From Limnospira fusiformis SAG 85.79 (lineage in GTDB: Bacteria; Cyanobacteriota; Cyanobacteriia; Cyanobacteriales; Microcoleaceae), in assembly GCF_012516315.1 (NCBI RefSeq), contig NZ_CP051185.1:1787403-1851402 (forward strand): DNA of 64,000 nt. The letters are read 5' to 3'. Position numbers and translations under genes: made by a program. The notes under the pieces were generated by a model that worked only from the letters and a program-made list of their open reading frames with translations, was not told the origin of the DNA and did no database searches. Shown here piece after piece: positions 56,558 to 64,000 of this stretch (within the stretch, counting starts at the first letter, position 1; each line of letters begins with the position of its first letter).

Positions 56558-56586
56558 CCCCCACCTGCCGTTCGGCGAGGTGGGGG
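56558..56586. repeat. Left-end hairpin of the tnpB element
   Basis: CCCCCACCTGCCG pairs with CGGCGAGGTGGGGG with one bulged G, the counterpart of the 54129-54153 hairpin. It lies 22 bases from the 5' end of the group II intron. Confidence 0.85.
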
Positions 56587-56607
56587 AATGCATCGCTATT
56601 TTTGTTC

Positions 56608-57515
56608 GTGCGAGACGTTTAGGAGTGAAATAGGGCTGCAATGCCTGAAATAACTTCCTAGTGGGACTTTCACACCTTGGTGAAATATAAGGGACTCGTA
56701 CCCTGACCATCCCATAACTGTTTATATGTCCCAACGCTTGGAGAAATCTAAGCAAGGCAGGGAACTCAAGGTCAATCCCATTTTAAGAAATCGCAATATA
56801 CCGTCCAAGTATACCTAGGAGGAGTATTAAACCCACTTGGGGCGATTATGGGATAGAGTAACGGCGATAGCCACCCCCAATTTGAGGATTCACACTCCTA
56901 GGGTTGAAGCGGGGAACGGAAGGCGTAATAGGGGAACCTACCTCTCACTCGACCACTGCCAACCATCCATGACTAAGGAAATCTGAATGTTCCGACTTGA
57001 ACCATCGTCAATAGTAAGTAGCGAAATAGGTTGATACGCTGCACTCAAAAGAGTAAGGAGAAAAGTAGGAGTCTGAGCACGCTACCTACACAGACCTTTT
57101 TAAGTAACCCGGTGGATAGGACAAGTCTAAAGATGGAATGCCCGTATAAACGGAACGTTTAAACCCCTTTTAGGCTCTCAGTAGTGTTGTGTCTATTGAG
57201 TAGTCAAAAGTGTAAGCGTATACCTTTAAGGGGAAAGGATGTGACTGAAAGCTAATGCCTAACTGTAATGGTTAGGATATGCCCACTAGTCACGGTGTGG
57301 ATATAGAGACTGCGGTAAGTAGGAGTCCTACGGCGAAAGCGAGTTTAAAGACTACGTATGTCATATAGCTCTGAAAGTTGAAGTCATAAAGCGGGGGGTT
57401 GTAGTCCCGTTCCTACTGACAATAGGGTATTCACATTAGGAGCCGTGTGATGTGAAAGTATCAAGCACGGTTTGGAATTGGAGTTGGCGAAGGTGACTTC
57501 CCTTTCGACCATAAC
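56608..57515 (+). ncRNA. Group II intron RNA without an ORF
   Basis: A 908-base intron with no maturase. The 5' end is GTGCG. Domain V at about 57441-57475 reads GAGCCGTGTGATGTGAAAGT then ATCAAGCACGGTT, the catalytic AGC/GNAA hairpin. Domain VI (TTGGCGAAGG with CCTTTCGACC) leaves an unpaired A eight bases from the 3' end ATAAC. The 5' exon ends CTATTT TTGTTC; AAATAG in a loop (57024) and GGACAA (57119) could be EBS2 and EBS1. Splicing would need a maturase in trans. The host sequence is intergenic. Confidence 0.78.
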
Positions 57516-57535
57516 AACGAAAGAAAATTTAGATA

Positions 57536-57844
57536 CTACTGAGCAGGTCTCCTCCGTCGTTGCCACCGCCACAGGCTTAGGCCCAAATTTACCAGGGTTA
57601 ATATTTTCTGAAGCTGTTGGATTTGGACCTCAAGACGCGAATATCGCTGTTTCAGATTAGAACTGACGACCTGTTGCTTTTCAAAAACATGGGTCGTCTG
57701 TTGCAGAACCGTATTTACCCGTCGGTCTAGTAAAAGTATCCGGCGTTCTAGGCGTTCTAGTCTATAATGAAGTCTCCAAGTCCGTCTGGCCAAAGAAAAA
57801 CAGCCTATGGCAATGGTGACATTCATTAAAACAACAATCCACAT
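57536..57844 (-). CDS. Small membrane-anchored coiled-coil protein
   Basis: A 102-residue protein. An N-terminal membrane helix (WIVVLMNVTIAIGCFSLARR) is followed by a long amphipathic coil (YRLERLERRILLLDRRVNTV) and a basic end (RWQRRRRPAQ). It resembles conserved cyanobacterial proteins of unknown function. The group II intron ends 20 bases past its stop on the other strand, so the gene itself is intact. Confidence 0.6.
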   Translation of the reverse strand: MWIVVLMNVTIAIGCFSLARRTWRLHYRLERLERRILLLDRRVNTVLQQTTHVFEKQQVVSSNLKQRYSRLEVQIQQLQKILTLVNLGLSLWRWQRRRRPAQ

Positions 57845-58013
57845 TTTTCTGGTTCAGTTACATACCAGACATTATACAAGATTACTTGTTGAATTTAAAC
57901 CATTTCCGGTGAATTTTGATACAATAGCAGTAGTCAAGCATCCTTAGTATTTATTCCTAGTTTTAAGTTGACTTGATGCCTGAGCAGAGCCGCAGCAGTT
58001 AACCTGCTTGGTC

Positions 58014-60804
58014 ATGAGCATTGGTATTTGGGGAGAACCATTCAAAGTGTTCCGTAATTTTTTTGACCATTTGCCACTACAGTTTTTTCTGATTGTTCCT
58101 TTTGTCACTCAGATTTTTGTCGCTGTTGGCTTAACTGGGTGGCTGTCCTGGAGTAATGGCGATCAAGCTGTTAATGAAGCCGTCAATCAGCTTCAGGATG
58201 AAATTACTAATCGGATTGAGGATCAACTTGATCAGTTCTTGATGACTCCGAATTTGATTAATCAACTTAATCGCGATCAGGTATTATCCAATAACTTGGA
58301 TTGGCAAGATGGTCAACAAATGCAAAAATTGTTTAGGAGCCAATTAGAGCATTTTGATTTAATTGACTCGATTTTTTGGGGCAGTGACACTGGTGAATTT
58401 GTCGGGTTGGCACGCATTGACGGTAAACAACCTCACTTAATGATTGCCGGAGAAAAAACTAATGGCAACATTCAATTTTTTAGCTTGGATGAATCAGGAA
58501 ATCCTCTGGTAATGGTCAATGAAAAACCTGATTTTCCGGTGAAAAGTCGGACATGGTATCAGGCGGCGATCGCCTCTGGGCATGGGGTGTGGGGGGATAT
58601 TTTTTCCTATCATGCCTATCCGAAAATGGCTTTAGCTGCTAGTGTAGCCGTGAGGAATCCTCAAGGGCAAATAAATAATTGGGGTATTTGTCAGCAACTT
58701 TTTTTTGGACAAAATTAGTGATTTTTTGCAATCGTTAGATGTTTGTAATTATAGTAGAATTTTGATTGTAGAAAGGTCTGGATTAGTGGTAGCTAGTTCT
58801 ACAATGGCACAGCCATTTCATATTTAAAATAAACAAGCATCCCGAATATATATTGATTCTAGCCAAGATAATTTAAGCCGAGAAGTTTATAGTTTTTTAA
58901 TTGGTAATTGTGGTAGTTTATTTAATATTAATTAAAGTTTTAACAAAAGGTTAATAATACATCAGGATCGCTACTTTTTACATGTTTTACCATATCAGGA
59001 TAATCTAGGTTTAGATTTGTTAATTGTCGTGGTAATTCCTGAGTCGAATTTTATGGAGAGGATTCACAGTAACGCTCGTTAAACGTTGTTGTTATGTTTA
59101 TTAACTTTAATTGTGGCAATTTTCCTTGGTGTTTACACTTCCCGTTGGGTCGCAGAACCGATTTTACAATTGATTAAAGCTAGTGAAGCGATCGCCAATG
59201 GAGAATTCAACCATCGAGTCGATATTAAAAAAATCAGAGAGGTCAAGAAATTATCCCAAACTTTTAACCAGATGAGCAGCCAGCTACAAGAATTATTTGA
59301 AACCCTAGAAATTCGTGTCGAACAACGGACAGCAGAACTCCGAAAAGCCAAGGAAAACGCCGAAGTTGCCAATCAAGCTAAGAGCCAATTTTTGGCTCAC
59401 ATGAGCCACGAACTGCGAACCCCATTAAATGCAATTCTTGGTTTTACTCAACTGATGCTGCGCCAAATTAGCTTAGAAAATAACCATAACCCGAATAATT
59501 TTAGAGAGCATCTGTGCATTATTCAACGCAGTGGGTAACATCTGCTGCAACTAATTAATGATGTCTTAGATATGTCGAAAATTGAGGCTGGTCAAATCTC
59601 CCTTAATCAGAATAACTTTGACCTGTGGAGTTTACTAGATTCTTTAGAGGAGATGTTCTCTATCAGAGCCGCAGCGGAGGGATTAAAATTAATTTTTGTG
59701 CGATCGCAGACTCTCCCCCATTATATCAAAACTGATGAAAGGAAACTGCGACAAGTGCTAATTAACTTAATCGGAAATGCCGTGAAGTTTACGGAAAGTG
59801 GCTCTGTGACTCTCCACAGCGAAGTTATTGACCCACCTAGCCAAATTGATAACCAACAGGAAGCGGAGATGGTTTTACAGTTCACAGTAGAAGACACCGG
59901 ACCCGGTATTGCACCCGAAGATATAGACCAGCTTTTTGAGCCATTTATACAGACGGAAACTGGCCGAAAATATCAGCAAGGAACTGGCTTAGGTTTACCG
60001 ATTAGTCAGGAATTTTTCCAGTTAATGGGGGGTGATATTTCCGTATCTAGTACACGAGGGGTCGGTAGTGTGTTTAAATTTAATATCAAGGTAAATTTAG
60101 GATACCCAGAAGAAATATCAAGCAGTCAACTCCTGGCTCAAAAGATTGTTTCCTTGGCTCCGAATCAACCGAAATATCGGATTTTGGTGGTCGATGACCG
60201 CGAAAGTAACCAACAGCTTTTGGTTAAATTCCTCATTCCTGTAGGGTTTGAGGTACTGGAAGCTGAAAACGGCCAAGAAGCGATCGCCATCTGGAATCAA
60301 TGGGAACCTCATCTAATTTGGATGGATATGCGAATGCCAGTTATGGACGGCTACGAAGCCACTAAACGAATTAAATCCCATTTAAAGGGTCAAGCCACCG
60401 TGATTATTGCTCTCACCGCCAGCGCCTTTGAGGAAGAACGTGAAGTTGTCCTCTCCGCTGGATGTGATGATTTTGTCCGCAAACCTTTTGAAGAACAGAT
60501 TTTGTTTGAGAAAATGGCTAAACATCTAGGTGTTCGCTATATTTATGAAAAACAGATAAGCTCTCAACCTACGCGTGTGGTTCAACATCAGCCCTTAGAG
60601 GCGAATTGTTTGATGGTGATGCCAACAGACTGGGTTGTGCAACTTCACCAGGCAGCTACTGAATTAGATGATAAGCTAGTTCTACAACTTCTTGAAGAGA
60701 TTTCCGAAGACCAACTGGCATTGAAGCAGAGTTTAATTGATTTGGTTGAAAGGGTGCGGTTTGATATGATTCTTAGTTTGACCCAATCGGCATTGAAGTT
60801 ATGA
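58014..60804 (+). pseudogene. Hybrid sensor histidine kinase, killed by four TAA codons and a frameshift
   Basis: The parts are in order: a membrane helix (FFLIVPFVTQIFVAVGLTGW), a dCACHE-like sensor (WYQAAIASGHGVWGDIFSYH), a second helix ([20 protein letters not shown]), HAMP, a HisKA domain ([19 protein letters not shown]), HATPase (LINLIGNAVKFTESGSVTLH) and a receiver domain (ILVVDDRESNQQLLVKFLIP). One base is extra in a run of eight T (58699-58706). In-frame TAA codons lie at 58825, 58933, 59080 and 59536; the last sits where Glu is usual (QRSG-x-HLLQLIND). The stretch from 59572 is open and could yield a HATPase-REC fragment. Its end overlaps the next gene by 4 bases. Confidence 0.85.
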
Positions 60805-62660
60805 AATCTGATGAGGTGAATATTATTCCTGGTCATATATTAATAGTTGATGACTTTCTGGAAACCCTTAATCTTTTGACAAATTTGTTAGAAGAACGCG
60901 GTCATCAAGTCCGGCGTGCAATTAGCGGGGAAATGGTACTAATGGGAGCAAAAGCTAGTCCTCCAGACTTGATTTTGCTGGATATTAATATGCCGGGAAT
61001 CAGTGGCTATGATGTTTGTAAACAACTGCAATCTGAACCAAACACACGGGGAATCCCGGTAATTTTTATTAGTGCTTTTAATGAGGTTTTTGATAAGGTT
61101 CAAGCCTTTGAGGTCGGCGGGGTTGATTATATTACTAAACCCTTTCATATTGAGGAGGTTATTGCTCGCATTGAAAATCAGATTGCTCTCAAACAGGCTC
61201 AGAAGCAAATTCAGCGCCTTAATTCTGAACTGGAACAGCGGGTTCTACAACGAACTGAAGAACTAGAGTCCGCTAATGAAGAGTTAAAAAAAATGAATAG
61301 TCTTTTAGAGAGGGAGATTCTTCATCACCAACAAACACAAAGTAAGCTGCTACACATGGCTTCCCATGATGCACTAACGGGTTTACCTAATCGTGTGTTT
61401 TTTATGGATAAATTGATGCAAGCGATATCCCAAACTAAACAAAATCCAGATTATCGCTTTGCGGTGTTATTTTTGGATTGCGATCGCTTTAAGGTCGTTA
61501 ATGATTCCCTCGGACATTTAACTGGCGATCGCCTTTTAATTTCCTTAGCCAGAAGGTTGCAATTAACCTTAAAAATGTCTCCCACTAATTTGGCGAGATT
61601 TGGAGGAGATGAATTTACAATTTTACTGGAAAATATTGAGAGTCCCCAAGCCGTTACCAATATTGCTAAACGCCTACAAAAAGCCTTAACTTGGCCGTTT
61701 CAACTAGATGATCAAGACTTGTTTTTAGAGGCTAGTATTGGTATTGTTATCGGTACATCAGAATACACAGAACCCGAACAAATCTTGCGGGATGCTGATA
61801 TTGCTATGTATAAGGCAAAAAGTCAAGGTCGCGGCTGCTATCGGGTTTTTGATGGCACAATGCACGATGATGCTCATCGCAGATTTCAACTAGAAAATGA
61901 ACTGCGATTAGCAATAGAAAATAATCACTTTGTCCTCAACTATCAGCCTATTATTGAACTCGCAGATGGCTCCGTCATAGGCTTTGAGGCCCTTTTGCGT
62001 TGGCATCATCCCGAACATGGCATAATTTCCCCCGCCGAATTTATTCCCATAGCTGAAGATACTGGGTTAATTATTCCTATTGGTTTATGGGTTTTAGACC
62101 AGGCGGTTAAACAGTTAAATGAGTGGCAAAAAAAAGGGTTAATTACTCACGGGTTTCGGATGAGTGTTAATTTGTCAGTTAAGCAGTTTACTCAGCCTTA
62201 TTTGATTGAAGAAATCGACCGTATTCTGGTTAAAAATAACTTTCAAAGTTGTTACCTAAAGCTGGAAATAACCGAAACGGCGATCGTCGAAAATCCCGAA
62301 GCTGCTAGACAACTTTTACAACAGCTTACTCATCGCAATATCCATTTGAGTTTGGATGACTTTGGCACCGGTTATTCCTCCCTAAGTTATTTACATAGGT
62401 TTCCCGTTAACACTTTAAAAATTGACCGTTCATTTATTACTTGTATTGGCACACCTAACGAAAACCTACAAATTGTTGATGCCATTATCACCCTCGCTCA
62501 TCAATTGCAAATTAGCGTAGTTGCGGAAGGTATAGAAACCGCCGAACAACTCGCTAAACTTCGCAGTTTAGGCTGTGACCAAGGACAAGGTTACTATTTT
62601 TCTAAGCCAGTGGAAAGCATCATTGCTGAGAACTTGCTCAAACAGAGAATCTTATGTTAA
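60801..62660 (+). CDS. Response regulator with GGDEF and EAL domains
   Basis: A 619-residue protein: a receiver domain (HILIVDDFLETLNLLTNLLE with phospho-Asp in LILLDINMPG and Lys in YITKPF), a coiled coil, GGDEF with an intact RFGGDEF, and EAL with FEALLRWHHPEHG plus the LSLDDFGTGYSSL and AEGIET metal and catalytic segments. It could both make and degrade cyclic-di-GMP. It overlaps the dead histidine kinase by ATGA, so its natural partner kinase is lost here. Confidence 0.93.
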   Translation: MKSDEVNIIPGHILIVDDFLETLNLLTNLLEERGHQVRRAISGEMVLMGAKASPPDLILLDINMPGISGYDVCKQLQSEPNTRGIPVIFISAFNEVFDKVQAFEVGGVDYITKPFHIEEVIARIENQIALKQAQKQIQRLNSELEQRVLQRTEELESANEELKKMNSLLEREILHHQQTQSKLLHMASHDALTGLPNRVFFMDKLMQAISQTKQNPDYRFAVLFLDCDRFKVVNDSLGHLTGDRLLISLARRLQLTLKMSPTNLARFGGDEFTILLENIESPQAVTNIAKRLQKALTWPFQLDDQDLFLEASIGIVIGTSEYTEPEQILRDADIAMYKAKSQGRGCYRVFDGTMHDDAHRRFQLENELRLAIENNHFVLNYQPIIELADGSVIGFEALLRWHHPEHGIISPAEFIPIAEDTGLIIPIGLWVLDQAVKQLNEWQKKGLITHGFRMSVNLSVKQFTQPYLIEEIDRILVKNNFQSCYLKLEITETAIVENPEAARQLLQQLTHRNIHLSLDDFGTGYSSLSYLHRFPVNTLKIDRSFITCIGTPNENLQIVDAIITLAHQLQISVVAEGIETAEQLAKLRSLGCDQGQGYYFSKPVESIIAENLLKQRILC

Positions 62661-62686
62661 ACTTGAAACAACTATGAGAGAATCAT

Positions 62687-63145
62687 CTAGTTATCAGCTT
62701 CCCGTTCTAATAACAGGGTTACAGGACCATCATTTTCAATATACACATTCATCATCGCTCCAAACTCACCTGTGGCGACTTTTAACCCACTTATTCGGAG
62801 CTTTTCAATAAATAACTGATATAACTTTTCGGCAGCTTCTGGAGCCGCTGAACGCTCAAAGGATGGACGGCGGCCCTTGCGACAATCTCCGTAGAGGGTA
62901 AACTGACTCACAACTAATAATTCTCCTCCAATATCTTGCACGGATTTATCCCAACGTCCGCTATGATTATCCGGGTCGGGAAATAATCGCAAATCCAGAC
63001 ATTTTCTAGCCATCCAGTCTAGTTCTGCTTCTGTATCCGTCGCTGAAATACCCACCAGCAGATTTAGTCCTTGATTAATTTTACCAATAATTTGACCATT
63101 AACTGTGACCTGTGAAGATTTAACTCTTTGGATAACAACTCGCAT
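62687..63145 (-). CDS. dtd: D-aminoacyl-tRNA deacylase
   Basis: A 152-residue DTD enzyme that removes D-amino acids (and glycine) from tRNA. The active-site segments SQFTLYGD and [15 protein letters not shown] are present (the second is NxGPVT in most, here NDGPVT). The start [17 protein letters not shown] is typical. The gene stands alone, convergent with the GGDEF-EAL gene. Confidence 0.95.
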   Translation of the reverse strand: MRVVIQRVKSSQVTVNGQIIGKINQGLNLLVGISATDTEAELDWMARKCLDLRLFPDPDNHSGRWDKSVQDIGGELLVVSQFTLYGDCRKGRRPSFERSAAPEAAEKLYQLFIEKLRISGLKVATGEFGAMMNVYIENDGPVTLLLEREADN

Positions 63146-63211
63146 AGGTTACTGATTGCTTAATTTGACTGAGAGGGTAGGCAACCATAGAAGGTTGCCA
63201 CTACCATCTAA

Positions 63212-64000
63212 CTACCTCGAAAAGCCTTGACCGCGAGTTGGGGAAGGTTTACAGAAACAATTTTCAACCTGAGATTTTAGGGTGGGTTTATCTAGGTTTT
63301 GACCAATTAACACCAGTTGGGTTTTTGGGGAACCTTTCCACTCATCATCATCAATGGAAAATCGCTTACCGCTGAGGTGGAAAATATGACGTTTCGGACT
63401 TTCATCAAACCAGAGAATTCCTTTAGCGCGAAATATATTAGCTGGTAATTGATTGTCTAAAAAATATTGGAATTTCCGCAGGGATAGGGGGCGATCGCTC
63501 TCAAAGGAAATCGAAGTAAACCCATCATTTTCTAGGTGGTTAGAATGATGGTCATGGTGGTGATGATGTTCGTGTTCATGGTCATGGTCATGGTCATGGT
63601 CATGGTGGTGATGATGTTCGTGTTCATGGTCATGGTCATGGTGATGATGGTCTGATTCTTCCCTGTGTTGGAAATACTTGTCAGACTCAAATAAACCCAC
63701 ACTGAGAATCAAAGGAAGGGGAACTTGAGAACGTTTAGTTCTGAGGATTCGAGCATCTTTTTTCATGTCTCGGAGGCGAACTTCTAGCAGATCCACATCA
63801 GCCTCATCTACCAAATCAGTTTTATTGAGGATAATAATATCCCCATAGGCGATTTGACTCTCCGCCGCTTGGCTATTAAACAAATCCAAACTAAAGTTTT
63901 CACAGTCTACCATAGTGACAATGGAATCGAGGCGAGTCATGTCTCTTAATTCCGTCCCCAGAAATGTCAAAGCCACCGGTAGCGGGTCAGCCAAACCCGT
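63212..64000 (-). CDS. CobW-type metal chaperone GTPase, 5' end outside the window
   Basis: The C-terminal 263 residues of a COG0523/CobW GTPase. The frame is open to the edge, reading TGLADPLPVALTFLGTELRD. It has the GTP base-recognition motif NKTDLVDEADVDLLE and a long His/Asp/Glu-rich stretch (EESDHHHHDHDHEHEHHHHH and another set) encoded by a repetitive ATGGTC-type DNA run at 63545-63650. Then comes the CobW C-terminal domain with GILWFDESPKRHIFHLSGKR. The His stretch probably binds zinc or another metal. Confidence 0.85.
   Translation of the reverse strand, partial: TGLADPLPVALTFLGTELRDMTRLDSIVTMVDCENFSLDLFNSQAAESQIAYGDIIILNKTDLVDEADVDLLEVRLRDMKKDARILRTKRSQVPLPLILSVGLFESDKYFQHREESDHHHHDHDHEHEHHHHHDHDHDHDHEHEHHHHHDHHSNHLENDGFTSISFESDRPLSLRKFQYFLDNQLPANIFRAKGILWFDESPKRHIFHLSGKRFSIDDDEWKGSPKTQLVLIGQNLDKPTLKSQVENCFCKPSPTRGQGFSR

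Larger units (their letters stand above)
54115..56600 (-). mobile_element. IS200/IS605-type element with tnpB, split by an IS630-type insertion
   Basis: A tnpB-only element, about 1.5 kb when the 957-bp IS630-type insertion is removed. Terminal hairpins sit at both ends (54129-54153 and 56558-56586). There is no tnpA, so it would need a transposase in trans. Exact ends are not fixed. Confidence 0.75.

Noticed and set aside
56438-56755. Minus-strand 105-codon frame over the tnpB left end and intron
   Set aside because: Overlaps structured, non-coding ends and shares no similarity with known proteins.
58014-60804. TAA read as an amino acid (code change)
   Set aside because: Neighbouring genes end normally at TAA, and the frame also has a base slip, so this is a dead gene.

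Overview
The window looks like chromosome from a filamentous, non-heterocystous cyanobacterium, most like Arthrospira/Limnospira or a related Oscillatoriales. The reasons are the very dense HIP1 octamers (GCGATCGC), the oxygenic-phototroph genes (flavodiiron proteins Flv3/Flv1, NDH-1 subunits NdhD/NdhF), the many toxin-antitoxin (TA) and Uma2 genes, the pentapeptide and TPR proteins, and a group II intron. The genus is inferred from gene style, not from a database match.

Layout. 1-7808 is an accessory island. Small TA modules alternate with degenerate copies of the 3' end of one large NACHT-HEAT gene (4320-7808). 8420-11636 repeats the theme on a smaller scale with Uma2 genes, a MntA/HepT pair and an orphan ParD antitoxin. 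11978-15535 is a flv3-flv1 pair. A 54-bp tandem array follows (15555-16392), then an NTF2-like protein, murG, a pentapeptide protein, a TPR-SPINDLY glycosyltransferase, and a Ser/Thr kinase plus TPR protein that a 44-bp duplication has split. 24531-27312 holds hisH, rsmD, mazG and a DUF2227 gene.

27389-29933 is a decayed phage-like segment with long inverted arms, lying between two tRNA genes whose 3' ends face inward (Val-TAC and Ala-CGC). After a HAD hydrolase gene comes a 3-kb array of about 31 units of 95-96 bp (30763-33712). 33722-36404 carries a methyltransferase, a TVP38/TMEM64 membrane protein and an ArsS-like radical SAM enzyme. Next come a cyclic-nucleotide-gated K+ channel, ndhD and ndhF facing a second ndhD, and UDP-glucose dehydrogenase with UDP-glucuronate decarboxylase (UDP-xylose supply). 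Then come Uma2, pentapeptide, ComFB, Na+/Ca2+ exchanger and argS genes, and a DUF948/YtxH pair.

54115-57515 is a nest of mobile elements: an IS605-type tnpB broken by an IS630-type insertion, beside an ORF-less group II intron. The window closes with a dead hybrid histidine kinase, a REC-GGDEF-EAL regulator, dtd and a His-rich CobW-type GTPase that runs off the end.

The most unusual structure is the regular alternation of TA modules with copied gene tails. In two modules the toxin gene is cut to 9 or 17 codons exactly at a module boundary. No CRISPR array and no rRNA were seen.
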